11,808 nucleotides of DNA from Candidatus Omnitrophota bacterium (GTDB taxonomy: Bacteria > Omnitrophota > Gorgyraeia > 2-02-FULL-51-18 > JAGOUK01): positions 1 to 11,808 of the forward strand of contig JAGVCY010000197.1 in NCBI GenBank assembly GCA_020058965.1, given 5' to 3'. The notes under the pieces are model-generated. The model searched no databases. It was not told the origin of the DNA and saw only the letters and a program-made list of their open reading frames with translations. Position 1 is the stretch's first letter, and each line of letters starts with the position of its first letter. A program made the translations under genes and the position numbers. This document shows, one piece after another, positions 1 through 7,142 of the stretch.

Positions 1-2
1 GG

Positions 3-746
3 ATTGCGGCCGTGGCGCTGTTCATTGTTTTTCACACCGGGATCGCGTTGACTGCGAGCTACGCTTTTTTAAATATCGGCACCGCGGCGGTGTCGTTGCT
101 TCTCATCGGTGATTTCGCCGACACCAAGCGCCTTCGCGCGATGACGCCCGCGCGGGTGTTCGCGACTAGCATCCTGGCCGTCTACTTCTATATAACGGCG
201 TTGTCGTTCGCCGGACTAGCGGGCTTTCCGCTGCAGCGCTTGCCGCGCGTGATGACCGCGCCGCTGGCGCATGCTCAGGGACTGCGGACGTTTAACCGGT
301 ATGGATTGTTCGCGGTGATGACGCATGGTCGCCGTGAGATCGAGTTCGAGGGATCGCGCGACGGGATCGAATGGAAAACCTATCGCTTTCGCTGGCAGCC
401 GCAGGATGTGCATTCGGCCGGCCGCGTGATGATGCCGCATCTGGCACGTTTTGATTGGAATCTTTGGTTTGCCGCGCTGGGAGGGTGGCGCGAGAACCCG
501 TTTGTGATGCGCGCCGCCATGCGGCTCATGGAAGGGGAACCCGCGGTCACGCGGCTTTTTCTCGAAAACCCGTTTCCAGCCGCGCCGCCCAATAAAATTC
601 GCTTTCCGCTCTACCGCTATTCGTACACCGACCCCGCGACGCTCCGCCAAACGGGAGAATATTGGAAGCGCGAGTCGGTCGGATTTTATGCGCCCACGAT
701 CGTTCGTCTTCCGGACAATTCCGGCTACCGGCTGGTCCAAAATTGA
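3..746 (+). CDS. Lipase maturation factor-like membrane protein, 3' part (5' end outside window)
   Basis: The reading frame is open to the left edge of the window, so only the C-terminal part is seen; a GTG at position 12 is probably internal. The first ~70 residues contain two hydrophobic stretches, the end of a polytopic membrane domain. The soluble C-terminal part carries motifs typical of the lipase maturation factor (LMF1) family: NRYGLFAVMTHGRREIEFEG, then DGIEWKTYRFRWQP, PHLARFDWNLWFAALGGW, LENPFPAAPPNKIRFPLYRY and a final WKRESVGFYAP. In vertebrates LMF1 helps lipases fold in the ER; the role of bacterial homologues is not established. It is followed by 121 bases of AT-rich DNA before actA and has no functional link to the respiratory genes. 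The family call is confident, the function is not. Confidence 0.82.
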   Translation: MAAVALFIVFHTGIALTASYAFLNIGTAAVSLLLIGDFADTKRLRAMTPARVFATSILAVYFYITALSFAGLAGFPLQRLPRVMTAPLAHAQGLRTFNRYGLFAVMTHGRREIEFEGSRDGIEWKTYRFRWQPQDVHSAGRVMMPHLARFDWNLWFAALGGWRENPFVMRAAMRLMEGEPAVTRLFLENPFPAAPPNKIRFPLYRYSYTDPATLRQTGEYWKRESVGFYAPTIVRLPDNSGYRLVQN

Positions 747-867
747 AGCAAATCAGATGGTTTTGGTCTGCTTAACGCGGTCAAAAACCCAAAATAGTGC
801 TGGCGCTTCAAAAACAATACTGTAAAATATCGCAATGTTTTTATATACTGTTTAATACAAACTAATC
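747..867 (+). promoter_or_regulatory. AT-rich intergenic region, probable promoter of the act-cox operon
   Basis: This is the only gap longer than 15 bases in the window, and it is far richer in A+T than the flanking genes, especially from 783 on. A possible -10 element TATACT lies at 844-849, with a weak -35 (TGTAAA, 821-826; 3 of 6 matches) 17 bases upstream. Transcription would then begin near 856, leaving a leader of only about 12 bases. A second -10-like sequence, TAAAAT, is at 823-828 without a good -35. No Shine-Dalgarno sequence precedes the actA ATG (bases 851-867 contain no purine-rich GG tract), which fits a very short leader. The region also holds a paired direct repeat (listed separately). 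The promoter role rests on position and composition; exact elements are uncertain. Confidence 0.45.
817..857 (+). repeat. Paired direct repeat ATACTGT-N2-AATA with AT hairpin between
   Basis: The sequence ATACTGT-AA-AATA (817-829) recurs as ATACTGT-TT-AATA (845-857); 11 of 13 bases match and the copies are 28 bp apart. Between and overlapping them, AAAATAT (824-830) can pair with ATGTTTT (835-841) around the four-base loop CGCA, with one T-G mismatch (a wobble pair in RNA). The second copy ends 10 bases before the actA start codon and overlaps the best -10-like hexamer. It could be a tandem operator, two alternative -10 elements, or a chance result of AT-rich DNA. Confidence 0.45.
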
Positions 868-1518
868 ATGGCCCAACTATTTCCACGCAAAATCAACACC
901 ATCGCCAAACTCTCCATCATCATGGGGTTGGGCCTTGTCACCGGCATTCTGGTGCTGGGCGGCATTTTGACGCGCGGACCGTATTACACGCAGGTGGGCA
1001 TCGCCCGTGAGCAAAAAGTGCCTTTTAGCCATAAGCACCATGTTGGCGGCGTCGGAATTGATTGCCGCTTTTGTCACACCAGCGTCGAAAAGGGCGCTTT
1101 TGCCGGAATCCCGCCCACAACGACTTGCATGAAATGTCACTCACAGATTTTTGCGGACGCTCCGATGCTCGAACCCGTACGGGAGAGCTTCCGCACCGGT
1201 AAGCCGATGGAGTGGACCAAGGTTCATGATCTTCCGGATTATGTGTACTTCGACCACAGCATCCATGTGAAGAAGGGCGTTTCGTGCGTGACCTGCCACG
1301 GGCAAGTCGATAAAATGCCGCTCATGATGAAGAAAAATACCTTGCACATGGAGTGGTGCCTGTCTTGTCACCGCAATCCCGAAAAATTTGTCGGTCTGCG
1401 CGAGCATGTCGCCGACCCGCACTGGAAAAACACCGAGGATCAAAAAACACTCGGCACGCGGCTCGTAAAAGAGTATAAAATTAAAAAACTGACCGATTGT
1501 TCCGTGTGTCACAGATAG
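868..1518 (+). CDS. actA: ActA, membrane-anchored pentaheme cytochrome c of Alternative Complex III
   Basis: ActA carries electrons from the iron-sulfur chain of ActB toward ActE on the periplasmic face of the quinol-oxidising complex. The 216-residue protein has one N-terminal hydrophobic helix (about 13-34) that serves as uncleaved anchor, then five CXXCH heme c sites: CRFCH 66-70, CMKCH 87-91, CVTCH 140-144, CLSCH 164-168 and CSVCH 211-215, the last one residue from the C-terminus. Extra histidines (H54, H57, H58, H130, H133, H160) are candidates for distal ligands. Two modules resemble each other, FSHKHHVGG..CRFCH and FDHSIHVKKG..CVTCH, which suggests an internal duplication of a cytochrome c7-like unit. 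It is the first gene of the operon. The ATG at 868 has no Shine-Dalgarno sequence, but the hydrophobic helix directly after it supports this start. Confidence 0.95.
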   Translation: MAQLFPRKINTIAKLSIIMGLGLVTGILVLGGILTRGPYYTQVGIAREQKVPFSHKHHVGGVGIDCRFCHTSVEKGAFAGIPPTTTCMKCHSQIFADAPMLEPVRESFRTGKPMEWTKVHDLPDYVYFDHSIHVKKGVSCVTCHGQVDKMPLMMKKNTLHMEWCLSCHRNPEKFVGLREHVADPHWKNTEDQKTLGTRLVKEYKIKKLTDCSVCHR

Positions 1519-1531
1519 GCATCAGGAAAAA

Positions 1532-4500
1532 ATGAGAGAACAAGAAAAACCCAACCCGGTCGATATTTCGCAGCTGAGAGAAAAACTTCAGAGCAAGTCG
1601 GGCTCGGAGTATTGGCGCAGCTTGGAACAGGCCGCGGACACGCCGGAGTTCAAAACCTGGGTTCAGCATGAATTTCCGAACGAGCCGGAGCTGTGGAATC
1701 GGGGGACGACCCGCCGGGACTTTTTGCAGCTCATGGGTTCGATGATCGCGCTGGCCGGTCTCGCCGGCTGCACGCGTCAGCCGGATGAAAAAATTATTCC
1801 TTATGTCAAGCAACCGGAAGATCTCGTGCCCGGCCGTCCGTTGTATTTCGCGACCTCCTTCGCTCAGAACGGATTTGCAAGAGGGATCCTTGTAGAGAGC
1901 CACATGGGCCGCCCGACCAAGATCGAAGGCAATCCCGCGCATCCGGACAGCTTAGGCGCGGCCGATATTCTCACGCAATCATCCGTGCTCGACCTTTACG
2001 ATCCCGACCGCTCGAAGACCACGACCGATAGCGGCATGGTCAGCACCTGGACTGCGTTTGCCGCCGCCGCAGGCCGCCGCCTGGAGCTTCAAAAGTTTAA
2101 GGAAGGTGAAGGGTTGCGCGTGCTGACCGGCACGGTTGTTTCTCCCACGCTCGCGTCTCAGCTTCAGAATGTTTTGAAGGTTTTCCCGAAGGCCAAATGG
2201 ATACAGTACAGCGCCGTCAACCGGGACAATGCCCGCGAAGGCGCGATCCGCTTCTTTGGCCAGGACTACGCGGCCCGTTACCATGTGAGCCTTGCGGATG
2301 TCATCCTCACGCTCGACTCCGATTTCATCAACGCCGGTCCCGGAAGCATGCGTTACGCCCGTGACTTTGCCGACCGCCGCCGCGCCCGCGGTGGAAAAAT
2401 TATCAGTGGAAAAATGAACCGCCTGTACGCGGTCGAAAGCAGTCCCACGATCACCGGAACTTCCGCGGATCACCGGCTGGCGCTCGCCTCGTTCCGGATC
2501 GAGGGTTTTTTGATGGCACTGGCGTCCCGCTTGGGCGTGCCGGTCAAAGCTGACGAATCCAATTTTTCAGAGGAAGAAAAGCGCTGGCTCAACGCCGTCG
2601 CGAAGGACTTAAAGAGCCGCAAAGGCCGTTCGCTCATCGTCGCGGGGGACAGCCAATCGCCCGCCGTTCACGCGCTGGCGCACGCCCTGAACCGCGAGCT
2701 CGGCAATGCCGGAAAAACGGTCGTGTACACCGATCCGATCGAACCCGTTTCGCAAGATCAGACCGCGGCGATACGCGTGTTGGCCGCCGATCTGGCCGCT
2801 GGCAAAGTCGACGACTTGTTTTTGCTTGGCGTCAACCCGGTTTATGACGCACCGCGCGATCTGAACTTTGGCGAAAAAATGCTTCGCGCCGGATTCCGAG
2901 CCCATCTGGGATTGTACGAGGACGAAACCGCACGGCTCTGCCAGTGGCATGTCGCCGCCGCCCATTATCTTGAGAGCTGGGGTGACGCCCGGGCGTTTGA
3001 CGGAACCGTCGGCATCATTCAGCCGATCATCCATCCGCTTTATGAAGGAAAAACCCCGATCGACGTCGCGGCGATCCTGGAAGGCCGCCCCGGAGTTTCG
3101 TCGTATCAGATCGTCAAAGATTATTGGAAATCCCAAACCACCGCCGGCCAAAATTGGGACAAAAACCTTCATGACGGCGTCATCGCCGCCACCGCGTTCG
3201 AAGAAAAAAATCCTTCACCCGCAGCCGCGCCGAACTTCAAGCCAAGCCCCCGCCCGGCTGATGGCGCCGGAGTCGAAGTAAACTTCCGTCCCGACCCGAA
3301 TATCGGCACCGGGGAAACCGCCAATAACGCCTGGCTTCAAGAACTTCCCAAAGCGATCACCCGCGTGACCTGGGACAACATCATCGCCGTATCGCCCAAG
3401 ACCGCTGAAAAATTCGGCATCACCAAAAAAGATTCCGACCAGATCGAATCAGCCGGCCGGTTCGCGCATTCGGCGATAATCCGCATTGAATTTGACGGCC
3501 GCTCGATCGAAGGCCCGGCCTGGATCGTACCGGGTCACGCCGAGGACTCCGTCACGGTTTATTTGGGTTACGGCCGCACCCATTCCGGTCACATCGCCAA
3601 CGGTATCGGCTACGACGCTTTTGCTCTCCGCGCCAGCACCGCCGCCAATTTTACGACCGGCGCCAAGGTTTCTCGTACCGGCAAATATGCGTCCGTCGCT
3701 TCGACACAGGATCACGGAAGCATGGAAGACCGTCATTTGATCCGCGAGGCGACCGCGGACGATTACGCGCATCATCCGGAGTTTGCCCAGCATCTGGTGC
3801 ACGACCCGAAGCCCAACGAAACGCTCTTTAAGCCCGGCGAGCATCTTAAGGGCGAAAACCAGTGGGGCATGTCGATCGACCTGAACACCTGCATCGGTTG
3901 CGGCGCCTGCACGATCGCCTGCCAGTCCGAAAATAATATTCCCGTCGTCGGAAAGAAAAATGTGCTGAACGGCCGCGAAATGCACTGGATCCGTGTCGAC
4001 CGCTACTTCGAAGGCAGCGATCTGGACGCTCCGCGCATCGTTCATCAACCGGTGCCCTGCATGCAGTGCGAAAACGCGCCGTGCGAGCCGGTCTGCCCCG
4101 TCGGCGCGACGTCTCATAGCGATGAAGGTCTGAACGACATGGTTTACAACCGCTGCGTCGGTACCCGCTACTGCGCCAACAATTGTCCGTACAAAGTCCG
4201 CCGCTTCAATTTTTATAACTTTGTTGACGACGCGCCGAGTCTTAAGCTTATGCGCAACCCCGATGTCACCGTCCGCACCCGCGGTGTCATGGAAAAGTGT
4301 ACCTACTGCGTGCAGCGTATCAATTTGGCCCGCATCGACGCCAAAAAAGAAGACCGTCCGATCCGCGACGGCGAAATCGTCACCGCCTGCCAGCAGACCT
4401 GCCCGACACAGGCGATCAACTTCGGTAACATCAAAGACCCGAGCTCTGCGGTCGCGCGCGACAAGGCCGATAGCTTGAATTATGGAATTTTGACCGACCT

Positions 4501-4594
4501 CGGAACACGTCCCCGGACGACTTATTTGGCGCGGCTTCGCAACCCGAATCCCGAACTTGAATCCAAAGCGGCAGAGGCAGCGCAGCATGTCTAA
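1532..4594 (+). CDS. actB: ActB, iron-sulfur / molybdopterin-oxidoreductase-like subunit of Alternative Complex III
   Basis: This 1020-residue periplasmic protein passes electrons from quinol oxidised at ActC to the heme subunits. Residues 1-58 form the extended N-terminus known from the family 'MoCo/4Fe-4S cofactor protein extended Tat domain' (SEYWRSLEQAADTPEF). A Tat-like TTRRDFLQLMG (59-69) and hydrophobic stretch follow, ending in the lipobox LAGC with Cys80. Residues ~85-745 resemble molybdopterin oxidoreductases (for example WGD near 483); in characterised ACIII this domain holds no molybdenum cofactor. The ferredoxin-like domain has CIGCGACTIAC (787-797), CMQCENAPCEPVC (843-855), CVGTRYCANNC (875-885) and CTYC (923-926) with CQQTC (953-957). 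The third group has three cysteines, fitting one [3Fe-4S] beside three [4Fe-4S] clusters. AGGA at 1524-1527 precedes the ATG; the stop overlaps actC. Confidence 0.95.
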   Translation: MREQEKPNPVDISQLREKLQSKSGSEYWRSLEQAADTPEFKTWVQHEFPNEPELWNRGTTRRDFLQLMGSMIALAGLAGCTRQPDEKIIPYVKQPEDLVPGRPLYFATSFAQNGFARGILVESHMGRPTKIEGNPAHPDSLGAADILTQSSVLDLYDPDRSKTTTDSGMVSTWTAFAAAAGRRLELQKFKEGEGLRVLTGTVVSPTLASQLQNVLKVFPKAKWIQYSAVNRDNAREGAIRFFGQDYAARYHVSLADVILTLDSDFINAGPGSMRYARDFADRRRARGGKIISGKMNRLYAVESSPTITGTSADHRLALASFRIEGFLMALASRLGVPVKADESNFSEEEKRWLNAVAKDLKSRKGRSLIVAGDSQSPAVHALAHALNRELGNAGKTVVYTDPIEPVSQDQTAAIRVLAADLAAGKVDDLFLLGVNPVYDAPRDLNFGEKMLRAGFRAHLGLYEDETARLCQWHVAAAHYLESWGDARAFDGTVGIIQPIIHPLYEGKTPIDVAAILEGRPGVSSYQIVKDYWKSQTTAGQNWDKNLHDGVIAATAFEEKNPSPAAAPNFKPSPRPADGAGVEVNFRPDPNIGTGETANNAWLQELPKAITRVTWDNIIAVSPKTAEKFGITKKDSDQIESAGRFAHSAIIRIEFDGRSIEGPAWIVPGHAEDSVTVYLGYGRTHSGHIANGIGYDAFALRASTAANFTTGAKVSRTGKYASVASTQDHGSMEDRHLIREATADDYAHHPEFAQHLVHDPKPNETLFKPGEHLKGENQWGMSIDLNTCIGCGACTIACQSENNIPVVGKKNVLNGREMHWIRVDRYFEGSDLDAPRIVHQPVPCMQCENAPCEPVCPVGATSHSDEGLNDMVYNRCVGTRYCANNCPYKVRRFNFYNFVDDAPSLKLMRNPDVTVRTRGVMEKCTYCVQRINLARIDAKKEDRPIRDGEIVTACQQTCPTQAINFGNIKDPSSAVARDKADSLNYGILTDLGTRPRTTYLARLRNPNPELESKAAEAAQHV
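4573..4577 (+). promoter_or_regulatory. Ribosome binding site that decides the actC start
   Basis: AGAGG lies inside the end of actB, nine bases before the ATG at 4587. An in-frame TTG at 4557 would add ten Arg/Gln-rich residues and has no comparable upstream site, so the ATG is preferred. Confidence 0.6.
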
Positions 4595-5957
4595 CTCACA
4601 CGACAAACATCATGAACCGCAGCCGCCGGTGCTGACGGGACAGCACACCTACGGATCGCTCAGTGACAAGGTCGCCTCGATTCCGCTGGATCCCAAGCAC
4701 TCTAAGGGTTGGATCTTTGGATTTTTGATCGCGTTCTCGCTGTTCGGGCTTTTGCATATGGCCATTGGCTGGGTTTTCTTCAAGGGTGTCGGTGTCTGGG
4801 GCATCACGAACCCCGTCGGATGGGGATTCGACATCATTAACTTTGTTTGGTGGGTGGGTATCGGTCACGCGGGTACCTTCATCTCCGCGATCCTGTTCCT
4901 GGTCAAACAGCAGTGGCGGACCTCCATCAACCGTTTTGCCGAAGCGATGACGCTTTTTGCCGTGGCGTGCGCGGGGCTTTTCCCGCTCTTGCACATGGGT
5001 CGTCCGTGGCGCGCGTGGTGGGTGTTTCCGTATCCGAACACGATGGGTCTTTGGCCTAACTTCCACAGTCCGTTAATCTGGGACGTGTTCGCGATCTCGA
5101 CTTACGCGACGGTCTCGGCGCTGTTTTGGTATGTAGGTCTGATCCCGGATTTGGCGACGATGCGCGACAAAGCGACCTTTAAGCCGGTCAAAATGATTTA
5201 TGCGATGCTGTCGATGGGCTGGCGCGGCGCCGCCTCGCATTGGGAACGCCATCAGATGGCCTATCTGTTGCTTGCGGGCATGTCGACACCGCTCGTACTT
5301 TCCGTACACACCGTCGTCAGCTTTGACTTCGCGATGTCGCTGATCCCCGGCTGGCACACGACGGTGTTTCCGCCGTACTTCGTCGCGGGAGCTATTTTTT
5401 CAGGGTTCGCGATGGTGCTCACGCTGCTCATCCCGATCCGCAAGTTTTACAACTTGAAGGACATGATCACCGACAAGCACATCGACAACATGGCCAAGAT
5501 CACGCTGGCGACCGGTTGGATGGTTTTTTACGGTTACATCATCGAAGCGTTCATGGCCTGGTACAGCGGCAATCAGTTTGAAGGGTTCATGATGCTGAAC
5601 CGGATGTCCGGACCTTATGCTCCGTTTTATTGGGCGCTTATTCTTTGCAACGGTATTATTCCCCAATTGCTTTGGTTCAAGCGCGTGCGGCTCAACATGC
5701 TTTTTATTTGGCTCATATCGATCGTCGTCAATATCGGCATGTGGCTCGAACGATTCGTGATCATCGTGACGAGTCTTCACCGAGACTTCGTGCCGTCAGC
5801 CTGGGATATTTACACCCCGACCAAGTGGGATTGGGCGACCTTCCTGGGAACGATCGGTCTGTTCCTGACCCTCATCTTCTTGTTTATTCGTGTGCTTCCC
5901 ATGGTCGCCGGATTCGAAATGAAAGAACTTTTGCATCACAGGAAAAAGCATCAATAA
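4587..5957 (+). CDS. actC: ActC, NrfD-like quinol-oxidising membrane subunit of Alternative Complex III
   Basis: ActC is an NrfD/PsrC-family integral membrane protein; in solved ACIII structures the quinol site lies here, next to the [3Fe-4S] cluster of ActB. The 456-residue product has about ten hydrophobic helices (roughly 42-66, 84-106, 118-138, 165-185, 226-246, 263-285, 305-325, 346-364, 371-395, 417-440). Recognisable stretches are GIGHAGTFISAIL (91-103), PNFHSPLIWD (157-166), whose His160 and Asp166 are candidates for quinol-site chemistry, and HTVVSFDFA (241-249). The N-terminus is hydrophilic and His-rich (MSNSHDKHHE). The ATG overlaps the end of actB by eight bases, implying translational coupling; actD begins six bases after the stop. 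A NrfD of a nitrite or polysulfide reductase is excluded by the surrounding actABDEF genes. Confidence 0.94.
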   Translation: MSNSHDKHHEPQPPVLTGQHTYGSLSDKVASIPLDPKHSKGWIFGFLIAFSLFGLLHMAIGWVFFKGVGVWGITNPVGWGFDIINFVWWVGIGHAGTFISAILFLVKQQWRTSINRFAEAMTLFAVACAGLFPLLHMGRPWRAWWVFPYPNTMGLWPNFHSPLIWDVFAISTYATVSALFWYVGLIPDLATMRDKATFKPVKMIYAMLSMGWRGAASHWERHQMAYLLLAGMSTPLVLSVHTVVSFDFAMSLIPGWHTTVFPPYFVAGAIFSGFAMVLTLLIPIRKFYNLKDMITDKHIDNMAKITLATGWMVFYGYIIEAFMAWYSGNQFEGFMMLNRMSGPYAPFYWALILCNGIIPQLLWFKRVRLNMLFIWLISIVVNIGMWLERFVIIVTSLHRDFVPSAWDIYTPTKWDWATFLGTIGLFLTLIFLFIRVLPMVAGFEMKELLHHRKKHQ

Positions 5958-5963
5958 ATATTT

Positions 5964-6518
5964 ATGAGCCATACTGCTGAACCCACCACACCCTTGCTGC
6001 ACGGAATCTTGGCGGAATTCGCCGAGCCCGAAGCGCTGATCGCCGCGATCCGGAAGGTCCGCGGACAGGGTTATTCCAAACTTGAGGCCTACACGCCGTT
6101 TCCGGTGGAGGGTCTCACCGACGAGCTCGGCCACAAGCGCACCAAGATCCAGTGGATTATTTTGTGCGGCGGTTTGGTCGGCGGGTTGGGCGGGTTCGGG
6201 CTTCAGTGCTGGATCAATTTGGTGGCGTACCCGATCAACTATGGCGGCCGGCCGCAATTTAGCTGGCCCGCGTTCATGCCGGTAACTTTTGAACTGACCG
6301 TTTTGGCGGCCGCCTTTTCGGCCGTGGTCGGCATGATCGTGCTCAACGGGCTTCCGCAGCCGTATCATCCGGTTTTTAATGTCAAAGAATTTGACGCCGC
6401 TTCGAAGGACAAGTTTTTCTTGTGCGTGGAGTCCGGCGACGCGAAGTTTGATGTCGAGTCGGTGAAGTCGGCGCTCAAGGCGGCCGGCGCGACCGCCGTT
6501 TTTGAGGTGGAAGACTAA
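5964..6518 (+). CDS. actD: ActD, DUF3341-type membrane subunit of Alternative Complex III
   Basis: ActD is a structural subunit without cofactors. The 184-residue protein matches the DUF3341 pattern: a cytoplasmic ferredoxin-like N-terminal part starting with HGILAEFAEPEALIAAIRKV (13-32), the motif YTPFPVEGL (43-51), and two transmembrane helices (about 62-86 and 105-129) separated by the short loop INYGGRPQFSWPAF. A soluble tail resumes the ferredoxin-like fold (FFLCVESGD near 151-159, then a helix and a final strand AVFEVED). The ATG at 5964 has no close Shine-Dalgarno sequence; the nearest purine tract, AGGAAAAAG at 5940-5948, is 15 bases away, so translation may depend on coupling to actC. 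The stop codon shares one base with the actE start (TAATG). Confidence 0.93.
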   Translation: MSHTAEPTTPLLHGILAEFAEPEALIAAIRKVRGQGYSKLEAYTPFPVEGLTDELGHKRTKIQWIILCGGLVGGLGGFGLQCWINLVAYPINYGGRPQFSWPAFMPVTFELTVLAAAFSAVVGMIVLNGLPQPYHPVFNVKEFDAASKDKFFLCVESGDAKFDVESVKSALKAAGATAVFEVED

Positions 6519-7129
6519 TGAAGCGATTTTTGAGCAGCCTGTTGATGCTTGGACTTGTTCTTAATCTGACGGGCTGCATGCGCGACATGCAGGATCAGCC
6601 CAAGTACAAGAACTTGCGCGGCAGTGATTTTTTTGCCGATGGAAAATCAGCGCGGGATCAGGAAGAGGGCACGATCGCTCAGAGCCAGCTTCGGCAGGAC
6701 CCGCACTTTTTTGAAGGAAAAGTCGACGGGGTGGATGCGGTCACTTTTCCGATGAAGGTGGACCGGCCGTTGTTGGAACGGGGGCGCGAGCGATACGATA
6801 TTTTTTGCGCGGCGTGCCACGGGCGTACGGGCGAGGGCAACGGAATGGTGGTTCAGCGCGGGTTCCCGACGCCACCTTCGTATCATATCGACCGGCTCAA
6901 GGACGCGCCGGCAGGTTATTTTTACAATGTCATCACCAACGGGTTCGGACGGATGTATGGGTACGCGTCTGAAATTGAGCCGCGCGACCGATGGGCCATT
7001 GTCGCTTATGTTCGGGCGCTTCAGCAAAGTCAGAATGTGGATATCAAGGAATTGACGGCCAAGGAACGCGAGGCGCTCGACCGTCCGGCGGTTTCCGAGG
7101 AAGCCGCGCACGTACCGGCGCATCACTAA
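6518..7129 (+). CDS. actE: ActE, monoheme cytochrome c lipoprotein of Alternative Complex III
   Basis: ActE is the monoheme cytochrome that receives electrons from ActA and hands them to the terminal oxidase. The 203-residue product starts with a lipoprotein signal, MKRFLSSLLMLGLVLNLTGC, with lipobox LTGC and lipid-accepting Cys20, so the mature protein is anchored in the periplasmic membrane face. A family-typical N-terminal extension with MQDQPKYKNLRGSDFF (24-39) is followed by a class I cytochrome c domain: heme site CAACH at 97-101 and probable axial Met146 in GFGRMYGYA, with WAIVAYVRALQ as the closing helix. With the five hemes of ActA this gives the six c-hemes known for ACIII. Its ATG uses the last base of the actD stop, and purine tracts GAGG (6504-6507) and GGAAG (6509-6513) precede it. 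Confidence 0.94.
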   Translation: MKRFLSSLLMLGLVLNLTGCMRDMQDQPKYKNLRGSDFFADGKSARDQEEGTIAQSQLRQDPHFFEGKVDGVDAVTFPMKVDRPLLERGRERYDIFCAACHGRTGEGNGMVVQRGFPTPPSYHIDRLKDAPAGYFYNVITNGFGRMYGYASEIEPRDRWAIVAYVRALQQSQNVDIKELTAKEREALDRPAVSEEAAHVPAHH

Positions 7130-7142
7130 GGATTTATAAGCC

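Noticed and set aside
747..775. Possible rho-independent terminator after the lipase-maturation-factor-like gene
   Set aside because: AGCAAATCAGA and TCTGCTT offer only a four-pair stem (CAGA/TCTG) and no T-tract follows, so it is too weak to call.
1532..4594. ActB as a catalytic molybdenum enzyme (formate dehydrogenase or nitrate reductase type)
   Set aside because: The neighbouring ActA, C, D, E and F and the extended Tat-type N-terminus are diagnostic of Alternative Complex III, whose ActB holds no molybdenum cofactor in known structures.
3449..4606. A 385-codon open frame on the minus strand opposite actB
   Set aside because: It lies wholly opposite the conserved ferredoxin-like half of ActB, its translation shows no recognisable domain or membrane pattern, and long antisense frames are expected here from codon bias.
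4557..5957. actC starting ten codons earlier at a TTG
   Set aside because: The added residues are an Arg/Gln-rich reading of the end of actB, and the ATG at 4587 has AGAGG nine bases upstream.
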